A DNA stretch of 51,900 nt, from positions 1-51,900 of IMG/VR virus record IMGVR_UViG_3300036981_000213. One strand, given 5' to 3'. The stretch is from a virus. Position numbers and translations under genes: made by a program. A model generated the notes under the pieces. That model was given only the letters and a program-made list of their open reading frames with translations, was not told the origin of the DNA and did no database searches. Positions 8,257 to 14,972 of the stretch are shown one piece after another (the first letter of the stretch is position 1; every line of letters starts with the position of its first letter).

Positions 8257-8942
8257 GCCAGCGCCGCCTCCAGATTCTTTCGGATGTCGTCATTCAACCC
8301 GCCCCACGAATACGACTGATGCACGAACGGAACACCCAATTTCTCGTCCGTGTTCTGCCATTGAACCTTGCTCCGGTGAAAATACCACAGCCAAGCGCCG
8401 ATGACGTTCCACTCGCTAAACTCATGCCCAGGCTGCGCGATGATGTAGCTTTCCAAGCTCATGCCGTGTCTCTGCCAAAAGAACTCGCGCAACCCTTGCA
8501 ACATCCACCGTTGAACGCTCAGCGGATGCCGCCGCATGAACTCGTATTCTGGCAGAATCCCAATGGCTTTCTCCACCACCTTGCGCCATGTCATCGTGTT
8601 CGGATCGTTCAGGCTGGCGTATGGCGTGTAAAGCCAAGGAGCGAACGCATCGCCAGCCGAGATTGTCCGAGTGAAGATGGTGTCGCTATCCATGCAAAGG
8701 AAAACGTCAGCGTCGGAAAAGCAGTCCGCGTGCAGCTTGGTCAACTGTTGGTGCATATATCCATCGCATCCCTCATGCACGAAGAACACCTTTTCAACGG
8801 GTCCGGTCGGTGGCGTTTGTCCGCTCGGAACCACCACGATTACGTTTCTGAATCCGGTGGCGAATCGTTGGATGGAGCGGAGACAGAATTTCAACCACTC
8901 GAAATCCTTTTCGTAAGAGCGTATGAAGATATCGCAGGTCAC
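8253..8942 (-). CDS. Glycosyltransferase-like protein (DUF6492 type)
   Basis: This is a 229-residue protein. It starts C-D-I-F-I-R-S-Y-E-K-D, the opening of DUF6492/GT-A-like proteins, followed by V-I-V-V-V-P-S-G and the metal/nucleotide motif C-M-D-S-D-T-I-F (DxD = D-S-D). A later E-W-N-V-I-G-A-W and a final S-Y-S-W-G-G are typical of the same group. ATGA overlaps link it to both neighbours. It is likely a cytoplasmic transferase that adds a sugar in the cassette; donor and acceptor are unknown. Confidence 0.75.
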   Translation of the reverse strand: MTCDIFIRSYEKDFEWLKFCLRSIQRFATGFRNVIVVVPSGQTPPTGPVEKVFFVHEGCDGYMHQQLTKLHADCFSDADVFLCMDSDTIFTRTISAGDAFAPWLYTPYASLNDPNTMTWRKVVEKAIGILPEYEFMRRHPLSVQRWMLQGLREFFWQRHGMSLESYIIAQPGHEFSEWNVIGAWLWYFHRSKVQWQNTDEKLGVPFVHQSYSWGGLNDDIRKNLEAALA

Positions 8943-9856
8943 CTCTTCCTCCCGGCACGCGCCTTCGCCATCCTGTCCTTCGCGGCTTGCATCTGTTCCG
9001 GCGTGCGTTGCTTTTTACCGTCTGTAACCGGAGTTGTTACAGTTTGGGTTTTCAGCTTTTCCTCCAGTTCCGCAATGCGCCGCAGCAGCGCATCCGCGTC
9101 CACAGTTGCGGGGGCCGGGGTTGCACCGGCAATCTCCCCGCCGATGAGAACGGGACGTGTTACACTTACACCACCCCGCGATTCGCGGAGACGATCAATC
9201 AAACTTCCGTCCTTGTTCCGATGGAAAAGCACGGCACCAGGTTCAATGATGGACAACGATTCGGCGTCAGGAAATACCGGAGGTCCGCTATTCGGGTCTT
9301 CCCACACCCGATAAAACTTGTCGTGAATCAGCCCGGTATGATGCGCGAACGGCGTGAACTCCTCCGCCAAGAATACGTCCCACGGGATGTTTGAAAGCTC
9401 CCACAGCCGAATGGTGTAGTCGCGCACTTTGCCAGGATAGACTCCAACGCCGCTATTGTGCGAGCGCGTCGGCGTAACCACCCGGTCAAGCATGAACGGC
9501 TTCTTGGCCGCAAGATATTCGTCCTCGATCCTGTCCAGCCAATCCGGCACCAGCGGAACGGCATCCGGTTCCATCCAGAACCACGGCACATTGAACTGGT
9601 CGGCAACGGTCTTCACGCACTCATGCCACATGATATTAGCGATAGCCGGATATGTCGTCTCCGGGTCGCTAATCTTAAATCCTCCGACGTGGTTGAAGTG
9701 CGGTTTGAGGATTTCGTGAATCGGATCAGGCGTGGTGTCTTCGTGAAATGCTAACAGCAAATCATGTTTTGACGTTCCTCCCAATTCAGCAAGCCAGTTG
9801 GCAAGACGAACGGTAGTTGCTTTATCCTTCTGGCAGAACGCGATGACAAGGATCAC
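8939..9856 (-). CDS. Glycosyltransferase-like protein with basic C-terminal tail
   Basis: This is a 305-residue protein. The first about 230 residues look GT-A-like: V-I-A-F-C-Q-K-D-K start, then W-F-W-M-E-P-D-A-V-P in the place of the DxD strand (E-P-D), and H-N-S-G-V-G-V-Y-P. A linker rich in Thr/Pro/Ala and a short coiled coil (A-L-L-R-R-I-A-E-L-E-E-K-L) follow. The lysine/arginine-rich end (K-A-R-A-G-R-K-R) could bind nucleic acid or the capsid. It starts at GTG 9856 with a good GGAGG site 6 nt upstream, and this GTG overlaps the stop of the 39-residue gene. It is the first enzyme of the cassette in transcription order. Confidence 0.7.
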   Translation of the reverse strand: MILVIAFCQKDKATTVRLANWLAELGGTSKHDLLLAFHEDTTPDPIHEILKPHFNHVGGFKISDPETTYPAIANIMWHECVKTVADQFNVPWFWMEPDAVPLVPDWLDRIEDEYLAAKKPFMLDRVVTPTRSHNSGVGVYPGKVRDYTIRLWELSNIPWDVFLAEEFTPFAHHTGLIHDKFYRVWEDPNSGPPVFPDAESLSIIEPGAVLFHRNKDGSLIDRLRESRGGVSVTRPVLIGGEIAGATPAPATVDADALLRRIAELEEKLKTQTVTTPVTDGKKQRTPEQMQAAKDRMAKARAGRKR

Positions 9857-9972
9857 AGCTTTCCTCCAGACATACCAGCGCGCCGCAGCGAACTGGCTAC
9901 GCTTCGCTTCGCCAGTCGCTGAGCTTGTTTTTTAGGCGACTGAGCGCCCTGCATCTCGTTCGGATTATTCAT
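9853..9972 (-). CDS. 39-residue basic peptide upstream of the sugar cassette
   Basis: ATG 9972 opens a 39-codon frame rich in Lys, Arg, Gln and Ser, containing S-P-K-K-Q-A-Q-R-L and ending R-R-A-G-M-S-G-G-K-L. Its last codons supply the GGAGG site, and its TGA overlaps the GTG of the following glycosyltransferase gene (GTGA). This coupling is the main reason to believe it. The hairpin repeat at 9886-9927 lies inside it. Function unknown. Confidence 0.55.
   Translation of the reverse strand: MNNPNEMQGAQSPKKQAQRLAKRSVASSLRRAGMSGGKL
9886..9927. repeat. Dispersed hairpin repeat, copy 1
   Basis: This copy begins CAGCGAACTGGC and ends GCCAGTCGCTG plus AGCTTG. The arms pair over 11 bp with a one-base bulge (extra A in the left arm). 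The same ends recur at 10461-10509 with a different loop. It lies in the coding sequence of the 39-residue peptide. Confidence 0.7.
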
Positions 9973-9975
9973 AAT

Positions 9976-10284
9976 ATGACAACACACAAAACAGACAGCG
10001 AATGGATTGAGGACGATTCATCACAGGCTAGAGCCAAAGCATTTGATGACGGCGCAAGAACATTCATCACAATCACGATGGACGGTCAGCATTGGGCGCA
10101 GATTGAGTGCGCTCCGATTGGAGGGCTGGTCCTGTATATGCTCCGCGAGCAATCAGCCACTCGTTGGGTTGGCCCTGATACGGACAAGAAGGAGATGACT
10201 GACGAGCAGCGGAAATTGCTGCGAGAATCAGCGATTTCTCTGTTTCGGTCGGCTCCTCGGACTTGCGAAGAATGGATGGGCTAG
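9976..10284 (+). CDS. Possible antisense-oriented small protein (102 residues)
   Basis: ATG 9976 opens a 102-codon rightward frame in the middle of the leftward late unit. The peptide looks folded: D-S-E-W-I-E-D-D start, an I-T-I-T-M-D-G-Q-H-W-A-Q-I strand pair and a charged helix (D-E-Q-R-K-L-L-R-E-S). It begins only 3 nt from the divergent 39-residue peptide and overlaps the 3' third of the leftward zinc-ribbon gene, so at least one of the two predictions may be wrong over 10073-10284. There is no clear ribosome site. If real it would be a moron-type single gene. Confidence 0.4.
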   Translation: MTTHKTDSEWIEDDSSQARAKAFDDGARTFITITMDGQHWAQIECAPIGGLVLYMLREQSATRWVGPDTDKKEMTDEQRKLLRESAISLFRSAPRTCEEWMG

Positions 10285-10537
10285 GTAGCGCGCACCAAGG
10301 GCAAAAGTTCCAATTCATCGCCAGTTCAGGTTCCATGTCAGAACCGCATTTTGCTTCAACAATGAACTTCTGATTTATCTCCCTCACGCCGATACAACAT
10401 TCCCTTTTTCCGCAATCGAGCCATGTCGGAATCTCCCCAACGTCGCCTAACCATGCGCTCCAGCGAACTGCTTCGGCTCGCGGACTCGCCTCCGCAGTCG
10501 CTGAGCTTGGGGTCGGTATGTCTTGCATTGTGTTCAT
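10073..10537 (-). CDS. Zinc-ribbon protein following the scaffold gene
   Basis: This is a 154-residue protein. C-G-K-R-E-C-C near residue 42 and W-N-F-C-P-W-C near residue 77 form a likely four-Cys zinc ribbon of the type often found in small phage proteins. ATG 10537 overlaps the scaffold stop (ATGA), which fixes the start. The last about 70 residues are less convincing and overlap a rightward frame; the true protein may be shorter in function. The role is unknown. Cys-rich small proteins near capsid genes are sometimes assembly factors. Confidence 0.6.
   Translation of the reverse strand: MNTMQDIPTPSSATAEASPRAEAVRWSAWLGDVGEIPTWLDCGKRECCIGVREINQKFIVEAKCGSDMEPELAMNWNFCPWCALPSPSILRKSEEPTETEKSLILAAISAARQSSPSCPYQGQPNEWLIARGAYTGPALQSERTQSAPNADRPS
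10461..10509. repeat. Dispersed hairpin repeat, copy 2
   Basis: It begins CAGCGAACTGC and ends GCAGTCGCTG plus AGCTTG, in the same orientation as 9886-9927 and with the same bulged A. It lies within the 5' part of the zinc-ribbon gene but in a different reading frame from copy 1. This argues for a small mobile or selfish hairpin over a shared protein motif. Confidence 0.65.
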
Positions 10538-11700
10538 TGCCCGAACGCCTCCGCAATCATGGAACTAAACGGCTTTGGATTTCCGGTGGTTGCCGCTGCC
10601 CCGCGTTGCGTGAGTGACGGCGAGCGCCCGTGAATCGCTTTCAGTTCCTTTTCCATCTCAGCAACTTTGGATTCCAGCGCAGCCTCGCGCTCGCGAGTCT
10701 CCAGAAACAGTTCGCGATAAACCGGCATCGCCTTGGCCTCAATCACCGCCTCCACATCGGCGTAGGGATTGTCCTGAATGTAGGCGCGGGCGCTTTCCAC
10801 CACGGCTTTCGATTTGGTGTTCCAATCTTCATGGCCGTCCACTTGGTTGAGGATTTCCAGCCGGGATTTGAGACGCTTAGTCGTGTCCTCGAATTGCAGA
10901 AACTTCGTTTTCACGAACTCGCCATGCTCAGCCATCCTGTCCAGTCGCTCGCGTTCCGTGCGCTGCTCCAGTGATTGCTTGGCATTGGACCGCTCCGACT
11001 CGGCGCGCTCATGCAGCTCGTCCATCTTTTCGATGATGCGACCAAGCCGACCGCTTTGCACCGGGTCAAGGTCAAGCCCAAGGTCGCGCAGCGCATTAGC
11101 CCGCGCCTTGCCGGTCAGCGATAGCGCATCTGTCAGCTCCTCTGGGTTTGCGTCGATTTCCTCGGCAAACGCTTTGGCGCGTTGCATCTCGCGGTTGCGC
11201 GGCTCCACGATTTCACGCTGGAAACTCTCGCTCGATTCCAGGTCAACCCTCGCCACCTTTGACTCGTATTCGGACAGCTTCTTGTCGCGCTCGGCAAGCT
11301 GTTTTTCCAGCGTCTCGGGATCGCGGCCTTTGGACTTCCATTCATCGATTTGCTTCTCCAGTTCCGCACGTTTGGTAGATTCTTCGCGCGCCGTTTTCTT
11401 CAACGCTTCCCATCCTGCCTTACCTTTGGCGTCCAGTTTCGGCGGCTCGGTGATTTCATCCGCAGCGACCTTTGTTTGCGGAGGTTCGTCCGCTGATTTT
11501 GCGTCGGCTTCCGGCTTCTTGAATAGGGCGTCAGGAACCGACTTGGCGCTTTCCTTGACGACCTCGGCAGACTTTGGAGCTGCTTCCGATTTGGTTTCAA
11601 CTGGAGACGCCTCATCCCCCTTGAACGCGTTTTCCAGCGCCGCATGAAACGGGCTTGGTTTTACTTCTGTCGGTGGTGATTCCGCAATGGTAGTGCTCAT
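10534..11700 (-). CDS. Scaffold-like head assembly protein
   Basis: This is a 388-residue, very charged, largely helical protein without cysteines. An N-terminal Pro/Glu/Lys-rich disordered part (about 1-90) is followed by long coiled coils (about 95-165 and 220-350) with E-K-Q-L-A-E-R-D-K-K-L and similar heptads, and a small C-terminal end (K-P-F-S-S-M-I-A-E-A-F). This is the usual composition of phage internal scaffolds. It comes after portal and a small protein, the standard head-gene order. Unusually, the capsid gene is not next but about 6.3 kb further on, past the sugar cassette. It overlaps both neighbours by 4 nt. Confidence 0.75.
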   Translation of the reverse strand: MSTTIAESPPTEVKPSPFHAALENAFKGDEASPVETKSEAAPKSAEVVKESAKSVPDALFKKPEADAKSADEPPQTKVAADEITEPPKLDAKGKAGWEALKKTAREESTKRAELEKQIDEWKSKGRDPETLEKQLAERDKKLSEYESKVARVDLESSESFQREIVEPRNREMQRAKAFAEEIDANPEELTDALSLTGKARANALRDLGLDLDPVQSGRLGRIIEKMDELHERAESERSNAKQSLEQRTERERLDRMAEHGEFVKTKFLQFEDTTKRLKSRLEILNQVDGHEDWNTKSKAVVESARAYIQDNPYADVEAVIEAKAMPVYRELFLETREREAALESKVAEMEKELKAIHGRSPSLTQRGAAATTGNPKPFSSMIAEAFGQ

Positions 11701-11972
11701 ATTTTTTCGGTTTCTGCAAATTTGTCGTCTGGTTCAAAATGTTTTTCCTGCTCCGTTGAAAGGGAAACGAGAAACGCTCGCAACCGCTCATGTCCGCGAA
11801 TCTCAGCGGCCAACACAGGTCCACCGTGCAAAACGTCCGCATCACTTCGTGCCGCAATGATGCGCGAAGGGCTTTCGTCATCTATCGCTGATAGCAGCGC
11901 CGCAAAGATTGGCTTGCCTGCCAGTTTGCGCCAGTCCGCCCCCCACTCCTTAATAAAATCCGCCTTAGTCAT
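11697..11972 (-). CDS. Small protein between portal and scaffold
   Basis: This is a 91-residue protein. ATG 11972 overlaps the portal TGA (ATGA), and its own stop overlaps the scaffold start. Predicted mostly helical, with K-E-W-G-A-D-W-R-K and E-I-R-G-H-E-R-L-R-A-F-L segments. No known family was recognised. The position between portal and scaffold is conserved in many podoviruses for short head accessory proteins, so a head role is likely. Confidence 0.75.
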   Translation of the reverse strand: MTKADFIKEWGADWRKLAGKPIFAALLSAIDDESPSRIIAARSDADVLHGGPVLAAEIRGHERLRAFLVSLSTEQEKHFEPDDKFAETEKI

Positions 11973-14302
11973 TTCTCATCGGTTTCTTCTGTTGCTGCCC
12001 TTGCTTTCTCCATGTCCATCGCGGTGTAGGCGCGGCTTTCTGCTGTGGATCGGTTGATGTCCGCCGCTGCCTTTGCGTCGGCTATCGCTTTATCAAACTG
12101 CGCTTGTTGCAATTTCATCTGCTGGTCAAATTGCTGTTTCTGTTCACGCAACGCCATTGTCGATTGTTCCTTTTGCGATTTGATTGCCAGATTACCTTGG
12201 ACCTTTGCCATTTCTGGCGTCGGTTGGTCGGGCTGCGGCGGCGCGTCGGCCTGTTGCTCCTCAATCATGGCTTCAAGTTGATCCTTGAACGCAGCCAGCT
12301 CATCCAGCGCCATCTTAAACTGTTTGTATTCGCGTTTGCGCGTCGGGTTTCCGGCGAGTTTGGCAAGATGTTCTCCAGCGTGCTTGCCCTTTGACTCCAA
12401 TCGCTTGTCGCACTCTTCCGGTTCCTGCTCTCCAGCTTGGCACATCGCCATGTCTTTCTGCATGGACGAAATGTGAACTTCCAGATGGAGAACGTGATTT
12501 TGCCCTGGCACCACCATCGCCTCTGCTTCCTCGCCTAGCATGGAGAATCCGTTGTCCTCTTGTGCAGCAAGCGCAGAATCGTTGGTTGCATCGCGCCCTG
12601 TCGTCAGGCTTGGCACGATGGAATCAACGCTATGGAAGCTCGTCATCACAGAAACGAACTGGCGTTTGATTTCGTTCTGACCAACTTCATCAAAGCGGTC
12701 AATGTTTGCCATAAGCTGATTGACGATTTCGATACGCATGGCCGCGCTGCCAAGTCCCAGCGAACGATTGGCGCGGATGTTTGTAACTGCCTGCAATGCC
12801 TCGCGCTCAACTCCAAGTTTGTCGCAAAGTTTGTAGCAGCGTTCCTGAAACTTTAACGCCTCTTTTGCCCCTGGATGCCACGACTTCAAATTGGGGTTTG
12901 TTGCCCTGCGCCACATTTCCGAATACTGGCGATCCTTGCACCGCATGTAACGGTTAGATAGACCCTTAGAAACTTTTGCGCGCTCGGCTGCGCGAATCAT
13001 TGCGCCCTTAGCGGTTTCTTCCACCGTAGGAGCGCCTAAATCTTGCTGATTAGATGCCGCCGTGTTCTGAATCAGCGTTTGCGTAAAAGCAGCAGAAACT
13101 TGCAGTGCAGGATTGATCCCCTGACTCATGTTCAACTGGAGCGGATTGATTCCGTTCGGGATGAAGTTGCCGCCGCCCCATTTGACCATCTTGAAGTCTT
13201 CCAGCTTGGCGTTTGTGGTAGGTTGCCACATTGGCTTAATGCCCGTTACCACAAGGTCCGCAATGCTGTTGTCGATCTGGTTCAGTAACGCGCAGAACGG
13301 GTAGATGTCCGTCCCTAGCCCCTTGATTGAATGATACGTTCCATCGGCTCCAATGTCGTAGGGAAACAAGCAAATGCACTGGTCCCATCCTTCGTATCGG
13401 CTTTGGCTGTCGAAGATAAACGCGAAATCCGCCTGTCCCTCTTTTGCCGGAACGATCTTCTGGGAAATCGTGCCGTCCATTTCTTCAACAAACAGTGTGG
13501 AAAGCTGGATGCGTTTGGTCTGCGTCTGTGTGATGTAAATGTCGCCGTTCTTGAACGCCTGATTCCACCGCTGCCACTCGCGATTCCATCCGTAGGCTTC
13601 GCTGCCGGTGGTGGCGCTGTCCATGATGACCGACTTCACGGCCTCGACATTCCATCCCGCTGCTTTCGCTGCCTTTTCATCCTCGATCTTGCGCCAGAGT
13701 TGCCCGGCGCTCATCGGCGTAAAGACCATCGCCATCTCGCAGTTGTCCAAGGAAAGCTCGGTGCCGTCTGGAAAGTAGATGTTCCCTGCAAGAATCGCCT
13801 TTGGACGCCAATCCAACGAATCTTCCCACGCCAAAATACCGGGACCGTGCAGGAGCATTTGCAGATCGCAAAGCTGGCTCATGTCGTCAAACCCGCGCCA
13901 GTTGAAAACCATGCTGTGAAAATACTCAGCGAACCCGCGCATCAATTCCGCGTCCTGCGCCGCATCGCCGTAGTCCAAATCGCCGTCGATACAAAGCGGA
14001 ACCTCGCAAACCATGTCGAAGAACGGCGTCCAAGCGTTCATAATGTTCCCGCGATGCCGCTTGAAATTTAGATTGGAGTCGTTGCCGCGCCCGGCCCTGA
14101 CAAGATCGCCCTGCGCCTTTGGCGCGTTTCCATCAAATGCTCCCTGAACCTTGGCGCGACGTGCGGCCCTTAGCCGGTCGTCATTGACGAACCGCTGACA
14201 GATTTTCAGCGCGTGCTTCGGGTCTGATATACGCGATTTAACCGGCTCCCCAGACTCTGTAAGGTCGGCAAGTTTTCCGTCTGGAGGCTCTTTGGTTGGC
14301 AT
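11969..14302 (-). CDS. Portal protein
   Basis: This is a 777-residue protein, the size class of P22-like portals. The N-terminal half has a mixed fold with N-F-K-R-H-R-G-N-I and a K-G-L-G-T-D-I-Y-P-F-C-A-L-L-N-Q-I-D stretch typical of the portal stem/clip region. The C-terminal about 120 residues are a long Gln/Lys/Ala-rich coiled coil like a portal barrel. ATG 14302 is preferred over an in-frame opening at 14365 because the longer form would overlap the upstream gene and the palindromic promoter at 14313-14340. It is flanked by terminase and scaffold genes. It should form the dodecameric DNA channel at one capsid vertex. Confidence 0.85.
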   Translation of the reverse strand: MPTKEPPDGKLADLTESGEPVKSRISDPKHALKICQRFVNDDRLRAARRAKVQGAFDGNAPKAQGDLVRAGRGNDSNLNFKRHRGNIMNAWTPFFDMVCEVPLCIDGDLDYGDAAQDAELMRGFAEYFHSMVFNWRGFDDMSQLCDLQMLLHGPGILAWEDSLDWRPKAILAGNIYFPDGTELSLDNCEMAMVFTPMSAGQLWRKIEDEKAAKAAGWNVEAVKSVIMDSATTGSEAYGWNREWQRWNQAFKNGDIYITQTQTKRIQLSTLFVEEMDGTISQKIVPAKEGQADFAFIFDSQSRYEGWDQCICLFPYDIGADGTYHSIKGLGTDIYPFCALLNQIDNSIADLVVTGIKPMWQPTTNAKLEDFKMVKWGGGNFIPNGINPLQLNMSQGINPALQVSAAFTQTLIQNTAASNQQDLGAPTVEETAKGAMIRAAERAKVSKGLSNRYMRCKDRQYSEMWRRATNPNLKSWHPGAKEALKFQERCYKLCDKLGVEREALQAVTNIRANRSLGLGSAAMRIEIVNQLMANIDRFDEVGQNEIKRQFVSVMTSFHSVDSIVPSLTTGRDATNDSALAAQEDNGFSMLGEEAEAMVVPGQNHVLHLEVHISSMQKDMAMCQAGEQEPEECDKRLESKGKHAGEHLAKLAGNPTRKREYKQFKMALDELAAFKDQLEAMIEEQQADAPPQPDQPTPEMAKVQGNLAIKSQKEQSTMALREQKQQFDQQMKLQQAQFDKAIADAKAAADINRSTAESRAYTAMDMEKARAATEETDEK

Positions 14303-14312
14303 CGGTGGAGAG

Positions 14313-14340
14313 TTTTTACGTTGTTTGCGTAAATAGTCAA
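14313..14340 (-). promoter_or_regulatory. Portal promoter with palindromic operator
   Basis: Leftward TTGACT (14340-14335) and TAAAAA (14318-14313) are separated by 16 nt. Between and overlapping them lies TTTACG-N7-CGTAAA (14315-14333). The -35 box overlaps the stop codon of the upstream Cys-rich gene. It shares its core with the capsid (4397-4425) and divergent (26600-26633) sites. Confidence 0.7.
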
Positions 14341-14972
14341 ACGGTTTCCGCGTCCAAAGCCTCAATTTCCTGCCGTTTCCAGCACTTTGTCGGGAAAAGC
14401 GGCATCATTTCCGGCGTCACGCCGCGTTTTAGGTGCTCAATCGGCACCCAAACCTGGGCTTTATTGCTACATTTACACACCGAACAAGCGTGCAGGTCCA
14501 AATCTCGCGTAGTTCCTTCGCCTCCGACAATCGCCTCTACGGTATCGGCCAGTTCTGGGCAATCTCCGCCACACGGCTTGGAGTATCGGGCGTTGCGACT
14601 GCACAGGAAACAGATTTCAGCGCGCCGTTCTGCTTCCGCACGATCCACCGTCTTTCGCCCGCCCACAATGAAGGATGCAAGCACCTTCGTCCCTGCCCAA
14701 ATGTCCGTCCATTGCAAGTCCACCCCGCTGACAGAGATTCCATCGCCGGAACAGAATCGGCGTGCGGTCTGCGGTCCAAGCTGTTCGCAGATGTATTGCT
14801 CGATGTCCGCCTCTGGAATTGACGGCAATCCGTTGGCGGTGCAATAGTCGCGAACCTGCCAAAGCAGCAAATTATAGGTGCCGCTGTTGAAATTGTGGCC
14901 GGTAGTTGGGTGCTTGAACGGGTAGCCGCCAGGCGGAACCATCGTTCTGTTGGTTAGGTTCATCTCATTCAT
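14337..14972 (-). CDS. Cys-rich protein between terminase and portal
   Basis: This is a 211-residue protein. ATG 14972 overlaps the terminase stop (ATGA), so an upstream in-frame opening is not needed. The second half has several Cys pairs (C-F-L-C, K-P-C-G-G-D-C, C-S-V-C-K-C, F-P-T-K-C-W), suggesting one or two zinc sites. The first half contains T-G-H-N-F-N-S-G-T-Y-N-L-L-L-W-Q. Unrecognised family. Its place between TerL and portal suggests a packaging or head-completion role. Confidence 0.8.
   Translation of the reverse strand: MNEMNLTNRTMVPPGGYPFKHPTTGHNFNSGTYNLLLWQVRDYCTANGLPSIPEADIEQYICEQLGPQTARRFCSGDGISVSGVDLQWTDIWAGTKVLASFIVGGRKTVDRAEAERRAEICFLCSRNARYSKPCGGDCPELADTVEAIVGGEGTTRDLDLHACSVCKCSNKAQVWVPIEHLKRGVTPEMMPLFPTKCWKRQEIEALDAETV

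Noticed and set aside
8319-9314. 331-codon rightward frame opposite two glycosyltransferase genes
   Set aside because: The leftward frames have clear GT-A motifs and ATGA overlaps; the rightward one has neither.
13331-14071. 246-codon rightward frame opposite the portal gene
   Set aside because: The portal frame is well supported; this frame has shadow-like composition.
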